Source: Prorocentrum cordatum
Taxonomy: Eukaryota; Sar; Dinophyceae; Prorocentrales; Prorocentraceae
Assembly: GCA_963575745.1 (NCBI GenBank)
Contig: CAUYUJ010002078.1
Span: 12,501-76,500, forward strand
Direction: 5' to 3'
DNA length: 64,000 bases
The notes under the pieces are model-generated. The model worked only from the letters and a program-made list of their open reading frames with translations, was not told where the DNA came from and made no database searches. Position 1 is the first letter of the stretch. The number at the start of each line of letters is the position of its first letter. This document shows, piece by piece, positions 9,203-19,110 of the stretch. Made by a program: the position numbers and the translations under genes.

Positions 9203-10465
9203 TTGTGCAGTTTTGGTCGCTGGTCAGAGTTGCAGCAGGATCTGCTTGCCTTGGAGCAGGTGAGCATCGAGCGCCTCGAGTTTCTGGCGGCCTGGGCTGT
9301 TCGCGGGGCCCGGGCAGCAGAGTCTCGTGCAGCTTCAGCGTCTTTGAAGGATTTCCATGGGTGGATCGCTCCCGCTCCTGCTGTCGGTGCTGTTCACAAA
9401 AGCGTGAGGGATCCTCAGCCAGATGCCGACGAGCTGCGCCTCGGCCAGCAATGTTTCGCCCACCCGCTGGACATTAGGGATCAGAAGGTGCAGAAACATC
9501 AGAAGTCGCGGCGCTCGGATACTTTACCTTGCAGCATGGTCGAGGGCATCTGTAGCTATACCCGTGCGCATGCGGACACTGGGCCTCTCAAGCCCATCAG
9601 TGTCGGGGAGCTGCGCGCCGCCCTGTCCAAGATGAAGAGCACGGCGGGGCTGGGGACAGACCAGCTGTCCCCAGTCGACAAGGAGAGGCTTCCCGACGTC
9701 GCGCTCGAGGAGCTCTGCAAGCTCTACCAGATGATCGAAGAAGGTTTGACGTGGCCCTGGCAGGTCATGACAGTGATCGGCCGTCTGTTGGGCAAGAAGA
9801 TCGGCGGGGACAGAGTTATTGGGCTTTTGGCGACATTATGTAGGATCTGGTCGAGGTGTCGTGAACGCTTGATGCGACAGTGGGTCGTTGAGCAGGAACC
9901 CGTGTGGGACGCTGCGGAGGCCAACAACAGTGCGCTGAGGGAGGCCTTCATTCATGTTCTTGACGGTGAGGTGGCGAGCAAAATGTGCCTCCCTCACGGT
10001 CACTCCTTGGCAGACACCGAGTCGTTCTACGACAGTGTCGAGTTCGACCCCCTTGCAGAAGGGGCCATCAAGCTCGGCTTCCGACCTGTGGTGTTATTCC
10101 TCGAGTTGCAGCTTTGCATATGCCCGAGGACGCTGGCCCAGATGGAGTCGTTCTCGGATCTTTTTCAACCGACCGATCCGTGGTGCAGGGCCTGCGCAAC
10201 GGAGCAAGTGTTGCGAGATGCATGACCTACTGGGTTGTTCAAAAATGATGCACCGCTTGTCCTACACTTTCCGAGAGGCTGTGGGTTGATGGTTTATCCC
10301 AAAGAGTGCCTGGTTCGAGGCAGCTTTTCCAGCGACGTTGATCAAAGGCATCGCAGCAACAGCACGTTTTCTCAAGCAGCAGCGGTTGAATATTTCTCCA
10401 AAGAGTGATGTGACATGCTCGCATCCAGAGGACGCTCGCTGCGTCGTGAGGGCTCTACCGTCAAA
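9203..10465 (+). pseudogene. LINE-1 reverse transcriptase domain, broken
   Basis: In the frame 9203-10225 the RT domain begins near residue 130 (ISVGELRAALSKMKSTAGLG). It passes WPWQVMTVIGRLLGKK (fingers) and GGDRVIGLLATLCRIWSR, and reaches motif A at FYDSV (residues about 273-277, catalytic Asp). Motif B-like sequence (QGLRNGASVAR) is in another frame at 10180-10225. Motif C appears as WVDG near 10290 where VDD is expected. FLKQQRLNISPKSDV follows in a third frame up to about 10465. The changed motif C and at least three frame changes make the enzyme dead in this copy. Confidence 0.8.
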
Positions 10466-10469
10466 AATA

Positions 10470-10683
10470 TGACTAAGAAAGTTATAAACCAAGAAAGTTG
10501 GGCCAGCTTTGCAGAAACTTCTTTCTTATGGAAACGCTGGGCCAGCTTTTGGAACCAAGAACGTACGTTATTAAATTATAGGATCCAAGGCTACCAATCC
10601 CCTTAAGAAGCTGAGCCAGTTTTCCGGCAAGTTGGTTAAGAAACGCTGGGCCAGCTTTTCGGGGTGAGGTTTCTTAATCGCAA
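10470..10683. repeat. Insertion A in LINE-1 (GGGCCAGCTTTT repeat)
   Basis: This stretch interrupts the RT-derived protein between RALPSK and AKAALQTAYLGVD. It has four copies of GCTGGGCCAGCTTTT-like units, and its last 80 bp (10604-10683) are a diverged direct copy of 11170-11248. It is more AT-rich than its surroundings. It could be a repeat insertion or a degenerate intron. Confidence 0.55.
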
Positions 10684-10925
10684 GTGGAACCTTACGCCGG
10701 AAGTCGATGAATGCCAAGGCTGCGCTGCAGACCGCCTACCTGGGCGTGGACCTCGGCGGCGGCAAGAGGCGGCCTCGAGGCACGGCTCGCAGGCGGGTGG
10801 CGAAGGGCGGGGCCCAGCACGACAGGCCGGGGCGCTGTGCTCGGGCATCGCGGCGCTTCGCTTCCGCCGCGAGCTTCCAGCGTGCTGGTCCGCAGGCCGC
10901 CGCCACCCACAGCCGACAAGGCGAT
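10684..10925 (+). pseudogene. LINE-1 post-RT segment (LGVD region)
   Basis: LQTAYLGVDLGGGKRR followed by a basic stretch matches the conserved post-RT segment of this LINE type, where LGVD begins a region rich in Arg. It lies between two insertions. This shows that the LINE once continued uninterrupted from the thumb (about 10465) to this point. Confidence 0.6.
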
Positions 10926-11250
10926 TCAGAGAACGATCGTGTTAGCAGTCTGGGCCTTCTGGGACGCTGGGCCCGACGAAACCCCAAGAAAATTACAGCC
11001 CAAGATTCCCAGAAGTCGTTCCGCAAACTCCGTTGTTCACTCTCTTACTGCCGCCCCAAGGGATCGGCGGTGCGGCGTCAGCCCATGAATCTGGGCCAGC
11101 ATGCCAGAAGTTTGTTAAAACAAGCCTGGGCCAATTCCTGTTGTGAAAGCTTGAGGGGCGAACGTGCCCAAGAAACTGGGCCAGCTCTCGGGCGAGTTGG
11201 TCGAGAAACGCTGGCCCAGCTTTTCGGGAGGAGGTTTCTTAATCACATGC
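10926..11250. repeat. Insertion B in LINE-1 (GGGCCAGC repeat)
   Basis: Contains several CTGGGCCAGC units. The final 80 bp (AAGAAACTGGGCCAGCTCTC to GGTTTCTTAATCACA) duplicate the end of insertion A. The left border is approximate. Confidence 0.5.
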
Positions 11251-11293
11251 TCGACTGTATGGGCATCAAGCGTATGGGGTCCATGGCAGTGGC

Positions 11294-12430
11294 ATGGTGA
11301 TCCAGCGTCGCCGTCTTGCCGCAGTCGCGGGCCCCTTGCGACGCGGACGGTGCACCACGACGCTACTGGCGCTTCGTCTTCCCGATGGCGACCCAGGGCT
11401 TGTGTTGCCCAAGCAGTGTGTGGAGCAGCATGTTTTTCAAGTAGGGCTGTCCGAACCACGGATCAGGCCAGGTGTGATTTACGTGTGGCCGCGAATCGTC
11501 GAGCAGCTTGCCAGGATGACGGAGGCGGATCGCTCCCGCCACGTTCGCGGACCTGTGTCTGTAGTCATCACGTACCTCCTGCACGCGGGTTGGAATCCGA
11601 TTTCGGCGACCGAGTGGGATACGACGAGTGGCATCACGCAAGATCGCACAGCTGGAGTTTCGGCAGTGTCGAGTTTTGTGCGATGGATCAGGCCGTCGTA
11701 TTCATCTCGGAGTTCGTGGATTCACTTGAGGGCAGGCAGTGGCGTACGGCGGCAGAGCATTTCTGCGGAGGTGGTCCCGAGGAGGGGCCCGATCTTCTTA
11801 GTCTCACGAAGTTTCTGGGCGACCGCCAGCTCGCCGAGCTTATGGTGGCCATCGCGGTGGGCGGGTCGTGGACCAACCAGCGACGCTGCGAGGCAGGTTT
11901 GCGCGACGGCGGAGTGTGTGACAGGTGCGGCCAGCACGACGAGACGGCGCTGCACCGCTTCTGGTTCTGCAACGGCAACAGCAGCAGTCGGGCCTTCCAA
12001 GACTCTAACGACCTCGTGCCTGCGGCCATCGCGGAGTCCGAGGCTTTCCCGTGCTTCTGGCTACGTGGCATTCTCCCATCGATCTGGACGAGAGTGACGG
12101 CCCCAGCGGCCAACGAGCAGTGGCAGACAGGGCGCATGAACGGGGAGCTCGAGGCGGGCTGCCTTGGGCGAGGATCCGAGCCAGCGCCGCTCATCGTCTT
12201 CGGCGACGCGTCGGGGGGCAAGGACACGCACGGCCCGCGTCTGCGTCGTGTCGGCGCTGCGGCGGCGGTAGTCGAGAACTTTTCCCCGATCTAGCTGGGA
12301 CCACACTTGACGGGGCCCCCTCCCAGGACGAGCTCAGACGGTCCCGCGCGGCGAGATCGCAGCACCCGAGCTGGTGGTGCGCTTCACCGAGTCAGGTACG
12401 CCTTGCACCAGACGGTGCGTGAGCAGGGGT
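11294..12430 (+). pseudogene. LINE-1 zinc motif and N-terminal half of RNase H
   Basis: The 11294 frame carries HVRGPVSVVITYLLHAGWNP, a post-RT motif. The 11164-12294 frame then gives CDRCGQHDETALHRFWFC, a CxxC-H-C arrangement typical of the region before RNase H in these LINEs. FGDASGGK with PRLRRVG follows; it is the RNase H start with DASG in place of the usual DGSG (the first Asp is kept). VPRGEIAAPELVV at 12335-12375, in another frame, supplies the Glu of the active site. Frame changes separate all three. Confidence 0.7.
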
Positions 12431-12436
12431 GAAAAA

Positions 12437-12582
12437 TCGGCGGTGGACAAACCTCCCTTTAACAAACCTCCCTTTAGTGAAAACGGCCTAGGACCGAAAC
12501 CGACGGACCAGGACCCGCAAAAATGACGGCCGCGACGCCTGTCGCGAACCGAAAAACGGCCAATTCGCTAATCGACGTGTCA
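12437..12582 (+). repeat. 150 bp dispersed repeat, copy 1
   Basis: CCCTTTAGTGAAAACGGCCT, AAAATGACGGCCGCGACG and GCTAATCGACGTGTCA match 19111-19257 over its whole length and 18942-19019 over the first half. All copies have the same orientation. Confidence 0.75.
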
Positions 12583-12710
12583 GGGCAGGAGGTCGATCAA
12601 CCTCCGAAGAAGACACAACATGCACGAGAGAAGCAACCGCAATGCCCTCAGCATCCGGCCCGCGCCCTCACCGCGCGCTCCCACGCTCGAGCTGCACCGC
12701 CCTCCGCGTC

Positions 12711-13028
12711 GCCGAGGGCTGGGCCGTCTGCGCCGCGGGCTGCGGGGAGGTCTGCCGTGGCTTTTGGACGCCCGAAATGGGCACGGAAACCATGGGCACA
12801 ATGCCCAACAGCACATGCTGTCCCAAGCCAACAGCGGCCGCTGTTGGGCAGGCGGCCTCCTGCCTCGAGTGGACACGGGCCGCGGCGGCGCGGACAGCGA
12901 GCCCTGCTCAAAATGAACAGCGAGCTGCTGTTGGGCATCGCATCAATTCTTTCCGTACCCATTCCGTTCGTGCCGAGCCGAGGGCTGGGCCGTCTGCGCC
13001 GCGGGCTGCGGGGAGGTCTGCCGTGGCT
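12711..13028. mobile_element. Foldback element flanked by 52 bp direct repeats
   Basis: A 52 bp sequence (GCCGAGGGCTGGGCCGTCTG to CTGCCGTGGCT) occurs at 12711-12762 and 12977-13028 with no difference that I can see. Between the copies, 12765-12812 and 12915-12972 form imperfect inverted arms (AATGGGCACGGAAA versus its complement, and ATGCCCAACAGC). A perfect 20 bp palindrome at 12828-12847 (CCAACAGCGGCCGCTGTTGG) lies between the arms. The layout is direct repeat, inverted arm, palindrome, inverted arm, direct repeat. Confidence 0.65.
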
Positions 13029-13397
13029 GGTGGGCGGGGCCGGCGCGGCCGCCCGGCGGGCGAGCGCGCCGGCCTGCGGCGGACCGCGGGGCAGTCGCTC
13101 CGCCGGGCAGGGCAAGGGGGGCCGAGTGTGTCACCGTGCTGCAGGCGCCGTCGCACCTCGAGGGGCGCGAAGAGGGGCGGAGGAGCGGGGAAGGAACGAA
13201 GCCAGCGTTGGCAGCCAGTGCATCGGTCCGATCTGCCGATGCGTTGGCCCTGGCGGGCCCTCTTGGTCCGACGCAGTGGGCGAGGGCGCCGGCGCTGCGA
13301 GCGACGCCCGGGCTGGCTGGGAGGCGCCGGGAGATCGGGCCAAGACCCCGCGCTCTTGGCCTGATCTCCTGGGGCCCCGGCGGGGGCCCTGGGCTAG

Positions 13398-13481
13398 GGG
13401 AACAACAAATGACATAAGCATAAAAACTCGGAGGTCCGCGCGGACCTCCGAGTGGTTATGTTTATGTCACTTTTTGTCCCC
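13398..13481. mobile_element. 84 bp near-perfect palindrome (MITE-like)
   Basis: Two 42 bp arms meet at 13439/13440 with no spacer. The central 18 bases (GAGGTCCGCGCGGACCTC) are perfectly self-complementary. The outer parts (GGGAACAACAAATGACATAA and the complement of TTATGTCACTTTTTGTCCCC) differ at a few positions. Extruded, this would be a long hairpin. Confidence 0.8.
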
Positions 13482-13486
13482 CAAGC

Positions 13487-14020
13487 GAAGGTCTGGAGAG
13501 GAGGATCCCGACGTGTGGCTCTGCGACTGCGGCTGCGACTACGACCAGCATTGCGCACCCTGTAGGTGCCGCGGGTTGGGGCCGAGGCACCCATTACGTG
13601 TTCAGGGCGCAGCTCGAGGGGCGTGAAGGTCTGGAGAGGAGGATCCCGACGTGGCTCGTGCAGGGCAGCACCGCCGTGGACGAGCTCGCGGGCGTCGCCG
13701 CCGAGGGCGCCCGAGTGGCGCCAGAGGAGCGTTTGAGGGTGCACGCTGCAGAGGGGAAAGCTGCTCTGGTTCGTCGCAGGCTTTTGCGTGCAGCGCTGGA
13801 GGTGCTTCAAGCCGAAGGCCTGTCCAAGAAGGACCGAGCCAGACAGGAGCAAGCCGAGGAGGCTTCCGCTTCCCTCCCTACCCCGCATCCCGGGGCTCCT
13901 CCTGACCTTCTTGTTCTTGCACGCTTCGCGACCCCGCACGTCCTGGCCGAGGATGGGCGCTCGCGTCGCTTCTTGTTCTTGCACGCTTCGCGACCCTGCT
14001 CGTGCCTGGCTTAAAAGTGA
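13487..14020 (+). pseudogene. LINE-1 RNase H C-terminal half
   Basis: In the frame 13598-14014, LVQGSTAVDELAGVAAEG matches the RNase H motif G-N-x(3)-AD-x-LA-x(2)-A (VDELA supplies the last acidic residue). RRRLLRAALEVLQAEG follows, as usual downstream. The preceding EGLERRIPT is encoded twice because a 29 bp block (GAAGGTCTGGAGAGGAGGAT...) is duplicated at 13487-13515 and 13625-13653. A second tandem duplication of about 62 bp (TTCTTGTTCTTGCACGCTTC) lies at 13910-14000. Joining this segment to the N-terminal half relies on family architecture. Confidence 0.55.
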
Positions 14021-14330
14021 GTGTGTGCCTCTTGAGGCTGTCGATGGTAGGGTGCTCACGTTCCCCCGAGAACGACGTTGACACATCGCTGGAGGTTAGG
14101 GTCACCCCTGGCATGCTATGTATTTTCATGAGGTGTTTCGAATACGGTTCTGTCGCTGGAGTGGCTTTTTCGGCCAATACCAGCTCAGGGGTCTTGCAAA
14201 GCTTTGTGTTCATCCCATATCGAAGACTCGTCGCGAGTACCTTTACAGGATCTCTCGCGGCGAGTTTCCAAAACCTGATCTCAGCCTTTTAGTCACTCTT
14301 GTGATGGCGGAAATCCTGGAAATCCTGGGA
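14021..14330. other. No recognisable gene
   Basis: Lower-GC DNA with an open plus frame of about 100 codons and no known domain. It could be LINE-1 3' untranslated sequence. Confidence 0.4.
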
Positions 14331-14530
14331 ATCCTCCTCCTCGTCCTCCTCCTCCTCCGTTTCTTCTTTCTTCCCCGCGTGTTCCCCGAAGGGTTTCCGC
14401 GACAGCTGGGGGAACACAATGTCCGATAACTTGGGAGAGCTCTGGCAACAACGTTCGGCCACGTGGACGAATCCAAAAGGCAAGGGGCGGCGATGATCCG
14501 CCGTAAGCGGTTTCGATCCGCCGCCCCCTG
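14331..14530 (+). repeat. TCC tract plus 140 bp dispersed repeat, copy 1
   Basis: A (TCC)n tract precedes CGAAGGGTTTCCGCGACAGC, GTCCGATA and ACGTTCGGCC. These occur in the same order at 16698-16835, also after a (TCC)n tract. Confidence 0.75.
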
Positions 14531-14689
14531 TGGTGTGCCGCAGGGGTGCACGGCGTGCTAGATGTGTGAAAGAGTTCTGGCTCGTTTCTTGATAAATTAA
14601 AATAGTATACATAGATATAGTTATGTGTAGATGCATTTGCTTTTTAACCCAAGAAAAGACAAGACAAAAAAAAGTCTCGGCCCAACCCG

Positions 14690-15440
14690 TCGGCCACCTG
14701 AAAAGCTTGCCCAGAGCAGCGAGGCAAGGGGATTCCGCCCAAGACGGCCCCAAGATGGCCTCCAAGACGGCCGAGATAGCCCAAGATGGCCTGTAAGTTC
14801 ACCCAAGATGGTCCAAGATGGTCCAAGATGGCATCCAAGACGGCCCAAGAGGGTCCAGGATGCCTCCAATTCCGCCCAGGAAGCCACCAAGACTGCCCAA
14901 GATGACTCGAAGACTGCCCAAGACGGCCGAAGAGGCCCCCTAGACGGCCCAAGAGGCCTCCGAGAGGACCTTCAGGAAGGCCCGAAGTGACTAAAATCAC
15001 TGATTGTCCCTTGCAGGAGTGTTGCGCTTGCTCGTTGTCGGTTTTCCGACTGCCCAAGACGGCTCCAGAGGCCACCAAGATGGCCCCAAGATCGCCTGAA
15101 TTGCCTCCGAGATGGCCCCCTGACAGCTCAAAAGGCCCCCAAGACCGGCCCAAGAGGGCCCCGAAATGGCTCCAGAGTCCTCCAAGATGCCCAAGATGGA
15201 CTCCAAGACGGCCATGGAGCGCCCCAAGACGGCCCCAAGTCTGTCCAGAGAAACACCCAAGACGGCTTCCGACGGCGCCAGACGGGCCAGGAACGCTCTC
15301 AGGCGGCCCAAGAGCCTCCCAAGAAGCCTCCAAAGGCCCCCAAGAAGCCTCCAAAGGCCCCCAAGAGGCCCAAAGAGGCCTCCCAGAGGTATCCAAGAGA
15401 CCCCTAGGAGGCGCCCAGGAGGCCCTGAGAGTGCCCCAAA
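14690..15440. repeat. GGCC/AAGA-rich dispersed repeat, copy 2 (long)
   Basis: About 750 bp of degenerate units built from CCAAGATGGCC, CCAAGACGGCC and CCAAGAGGCCC. The part at 15.23-15.40 kb aligns with copy 1 at 5.14-5.30 kb. Long open frames on both strands are compositional. 14531-14689 is a more AT-rich spacer with no feature I recognise. Confidence 0.8.
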
Positions 15441-15454
15441 GGCTCCACATCTTC

Positions 15455-15527
15455 CTTCCTCTGCTCCTCCTCCTCCTCCTCCTCCTCCTCCGCCTCCTCC
15501 TCCTCCTCCTCCTCCTCCTCCTCCTCC

Positions 15528-15591
<64 letters not shown>

Positions 15592-15690
15592 CATCCTCAT
15601 CCTCATCCTCATCCTCATCCTCATCCTCATCCTCATCCTCATCCTCATCCTCCTCCAATTCCTCGTCCTCCTCCTCCTCCTTCTCCATTC
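15455..15690. repeat. (TCC)n-(TCA)n-(TCCTCA)n microsatellite
   Basis: Uninterrupted TCC, then TCA, then TCCTCA blocks, then TCC again. The frames read SSS, PPP/HHH, LLL/III and DDD/EEE according to phase and strand. Confidence 0.95.
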
Positions 15691-15719
15691 CTTGCCCTGA
15701 TAAAGAAATTCTCCTTGTC

Positions 15720-16240
15720 GCACCCAAAGGCCAGCTGTTAGGGCGGACCGGGCGTTTCGCCTGAAACCTCCTCACCACGTATGACTCTGAAGCCTGAAAA
15801 TTGACAATAGTTTCTCAGATCGAGGGCTGATCGTTTTCAAGATGTGATTCTCGCCGTAGCGCCGCACACATTCGTTTTAAATATTTGCAAGAGCTTCACG
15901 GATTGAGGGCGGGTGGGTTGCAAATTGTGGCTCTCGCCTTAGCGCCGCGCAAGATCGTTGCAACAATTCAAAAGCGCTTCACGGATTGAGGGCGACCCGT
16001 TTTCAAAGTGTGGCTCTCGCCTCAGCACCGCGCACATGCCTTTAAAACATTGCAATAGTTTCACGGAGTGAGGGCGACCCGTTTCCAAAATGTGGCTCCT
16101 CGCCTTTGCGCCGCGCACATTCATTCGTACAATTTGCAAGGGATTCACGGATTGAGGGCGGTTTCTTTTCAACATGTGGCTCTCGCGTTAGCGCCGCGCA
16201 CTTTTGTTCATACAAATTGCATGAGTTCTACAGATTTCAA
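15720..16240 (+). repeat. 85 bp minisatellite, locus 1
   Basis: About five diverged units of 82-90 bp, each with TTCACGGATTGAGGGCG, GTGGCTCTCGC and TAGCGCCGCGCACATT. The lead-in GGGCGTTTCGCCTGAAACCT also precedes the same minisatellite at 37.95 kb. Confidence 0.8.
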
Positions 16241-16554
16241 CCGTCAACGTACCAGAACTTGCGCTTTGAAAGATTCAAGATTATGCGGGCGCAAAAGTTA
16301 CGTTCATTCGCGGTGTAAGTCCCAAGGATGGCGTCTGGCACGCTTCCGGATCGTCAGGACGCAACAGTGAGGTTGATCCGTGGCGTTGGAATCCCGAGAA
16401 CAATGCCTTGGCATGCTTCAGGGTCTTCAAACGGTTGTCTTCCAACGAGGCAGTTCCCTCAATGGAAATGAACCGTTGAATGGGGCCCATGACGAGGGTG
16501 CTTGGAGGAAGGGTTTATCCCAACATCGTTGTTGACTCTTGGGTTTGCACTAGT
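16241..16554. other. No recognisable gene
   Basis: No repeat or protein signal seen. Confidence 0.5.
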
Positions 16555-16845
16555 CCTGCTCCTCCTCCTCCTCCTCCTCCTCCCCCTCCTGCTCCCCTCC
16601 TCCTCCTCCTTCTCCTCCTCCTCCTCCTCCTCCTCCTCCTCCTGCTCCCGTCCTCCTCCTCCTCTTCCTCCTCCTTTTTCCTCCCTCGTCCTCTTTCTCT
16701 TCCTCCCCCACATGTTCCACGAAGGGTTCCCACAACGGCTGCGGGGGCACACAGTCCGATAGCGTTGCCGACCTCTGGCCAAAACGTTCGGCCGCATAGG
16801 CGCTTCCGAAAGTCAGGAGGCGGCGGTGACTCGCCGCAGGCATCT
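16555..16845 (+). repeat. (TCC)n tract and 140 bp dispersed repeat, copy 2
   Basis: A TCC tract at 16555-16697 is followed by CACGAAGGGTTCCCACAACG, AGTCCGATAGCGTTG and ACGTTCGGCC, homologous to 14371-14503. Confidence 0.75.
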
Positions 16846-18604
16846 TCGATATATCGAGAAATACTTATTCACAAATATAAGGCGAAGAAGACAATGAGAG
16901 GATGAGAGCCCCGCCCTCCCCCCGAACCGGTATGAAAAACTGCGGCGAGGCCGCGGGCATCTGCTGATGCTGGGAGCCGTCGTTGAGGGTCTGCGCCATC
17001 GCCTGCAACCTCGGCGCGGCCCGCCGTGTGCATGGATCGGCCGGCCGGGAGCTGCTTCTCCCCGCGGCGGCGGCCGAGGGAGAAGGCACGCCTGGCGTGG
17101 CTGCTGGAGGCCGCGGTCGGACTCTCTCCACAAGGGGCTGGACGTAATTCAACGCTGGCCTGCTGGATTTCGGCTGTGTTATGTTTTTCGTATTGGGAGG
17201 GAGGTGCATGAAAAAAAGTAGAGAAAAGCGAAGAACAAAAGGAAAACATGACGAAAAACAGCGTTCAGGTCCAGCCCCATGTTCCACTCAGAACTGCCAC
17301 GCCTGAAGACCTGGCGCGAGAGTTCTGGGGGATCAAGATCCGAGCTGGCGCTGCTATGTGATGTCAGAGAGCCCGTAGCGCCTACTGTGCCTGAAAATGT
17401 TGATCTGGAGCCAGCTCACGGCACGCTAACAGCAGTAGTTGCTTGATGTCGACGCCTGTGCCATGGTGCCGCAAGCGACATGTCCAAGCTGCTTCCACGG
17501 TGGACGCCAATGAGGGAGTAGCCAGGAGGTGTACTGAAGCTGGCGCACACATACCGACTTTCATCGATTCCTTCCAAAGGGAGGATTGGGGGCAACACCT
17601 GCCCCTAATCATGAGCCCTGGCCATGTGCGCATGTCAACGGCTTGCGATCGACAGAGAGGGACGACAGCTCCCCGCGCGGCAGCTGCTGAGGGCGGGGGG
17701 CCCCAAAGAAGTCCCCAAGGAGACCAGCGCCTGGGGTCATGGGGGCCGGGATGTAAGGCCATGGACGTCCCCCAGCTAGGGGCGGGGGAGGCGGAGGAGA
17801 AGACATCTCTCCATCACCCGCCCTGGACCTTCAATGGCCATGGCCCCTCCTTACGCCTGCCCATAAACTGCCTGCCCGTCATCAGGGGGGTGAAGAGAAC
17901 TGATGGAGACCTCGAGCCAGGGCGGCCTCCTGCTCAGAGTCGGCACGAGAACCTGGCTCCCCCAGAGCTTCCAAACCGGAGATGTCGTGTCCTCTGCATG
18001 CTGGAGCGACCTCTGGGCCTCCCGCTGCCCAAACCGCGCGCCCGGAGTGCGGCACCTCGGCCCGACGCACCCCCCACGAAGCGCTCAGAAGCCCTGCCCT
18101 GCCACGGGTGCTGGCCCGACAGATCGGCGGTCGGGCGACGCGGCCCAGGCCGAGCACGGCCAGCAAAGCCCCCCGCCGAGCCGCTTCCGCCGCGTGAGCC
18201 TGAGCAACCTGTCCTATCTGCACAATGGCGGCCTGCATGAGCGAGGGGTTCACGGGTCCTCTCGCGGCGAAGTCCGGGGAGAGCTTGCGAGAGACTCGGC
18301 GAAGGGAAAGCTCGGGAAGGAGAGAGACGAGAGCCTCTGCAGCTATTCGATGGCAGCTTGTCTGGGAGGGAGGGGAACCAAAAACCTCGGAGGGAGGCCC
18401 AGGAGTGTGAGGAGTGCGAGGGGGCTCCTCCTCACCACGCAGTGCACAGTTGTGCCCGTTCGCACTGACAACGAGACACCTGAACTGGGACCCTCCCCGA
18501 CTTGTTCCCAAGGCCCTTCGGAAGCGACAGGCCCTCAACAGGGACACCTGGCAACGTGAATCAACGAGATGGTGAACGGCCTGTCGCTCGGGCCCTGTGA
18601 TGAT
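16846..18604. other. 1.75 kb without a recognisable gene
   Basis: Open frames of up to 270 codons overlap on both strands (for example plus 17443-18240, minus 17882-18694), which is typical of GC-rich DNA. I compared their translations with common domains by eye and found no signature motif. A short gene or exon cannot be excluded. Confidence 0.4.
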
Positions 18605-18800
18605 GAATGATGTTGGCTTCTTCGGGCCCTGTTGGAGGTCCTCTTGGGGCTCTTGTGGGCCCTCTTGGAGGCATCTTTGGCCATCTTGCGGCAATATTCG
18701 GCCGCCTCAGGGCCGTCTTGGCCCGTCTTCGGGGCATCTTGGGCCATCTTGCTTGCCTTCGTTGCATGCCTGGGCTGGGGGCTCGGGGGCAAGCGATGGG
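18605..18800. repeat. GGCC/AAGA-rich dispersed repeat, copy 3 (inverted)
   Basis: GGGCCCTCTTGGAGGCATCTT-type units are the reverse complement of the family at 14.7-15.4 kb. Confidence 0.75.
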
Positions 18801-18941
18801 GTCTCTCCTCCCCCTCTGAGGAGCCACTGGGCGCACCGTCCATATCTTGGCCTCGTCGGCCTCTCGCTGGGAAGGAGGGCTCGGCCTCGGGCCCTCGGGA
18901 CCGGTTGCGCGGCCACGGAAGCGCAGCGCCACTCATCCGCG

Positions 18942-19019
18942 GCTCGGGGATGGACAGACCCCCCCTTTAGTACACCGTGGTTTAGTGAAAACGACCTGAG
19001 GCCCAAACCTGGCGGGCGC
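18942..19019 (+). repeat. 150 bp dispersed repeat, copy 2 (first half)
   Basis: CTCGGGGATGGAC, GTGGTTTAGTGAAAACGACC and CCCAAACCTGGCGGGCGC are shared with 19111-19190. This copy ends at GGGCGCC. Confidence 0.75.
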
Positions 19020-19110
19020 CTCGGAGAGCCCAAGACGGCCTCCAAGATGGTTTAAGATGGCAGAGGATGGCTCAGGATGGCCTCCACGACGCCTCCCTGT
19101 GGCCCCAAGA

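Larger units (their letters stand above)
12437..13486. mobile_element. Composite insertion splitting LINE-1 RNase H
   Basis: The RNase H N-terminal half ends at about 12430 and its C-terminal half resumes at about 13487. The 1.05 kb between holds a dispersed repeat (12437-12582), a foldback structure flanked by 52 bp direct repeats (12711-13028) and an 84 bp palindrome ending the insertion (13398-13481). The 13029-13397 part shows only GC-rich overlapping frames. The insertion probably accumulated in steps. Confidence 0.6.
5919..14020 (+). mobile_element. LINE-1: degenerate non-LTR retrotransposon (EN-RT-RNase H)
   Basis: In order on the plus strand: spliced-leader relic, coiled-coil ORF1-like frame, endonuclease-exonuclease-phosphatase domain, linker, reverse transcriptase, post-RT region, Cys/His zinc motif, and RNase H split in two. 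Each part is recognised from protein motifs in successive reading frames. The copy therefore carries many frameshifts and stops and is inactive. Insertions interrupt it at about 10.47-10.68, 10.93-11.25 and 12.43-13.49 kb. RNase H places it with I-like LINEs rather than with LINE-2 at 60-64 kb. The 3' end is not defined; recognisable protein stops near 14.0 kb. Confidence 0.8.

Noticed and set aside
17443-18694. Opposed open frames of 265 and 270 codons as genes
   Set aside because: They overlap each other on opposite strands, lie in GC-rich DNA where stops are rare, and neither has a recognisable motif.
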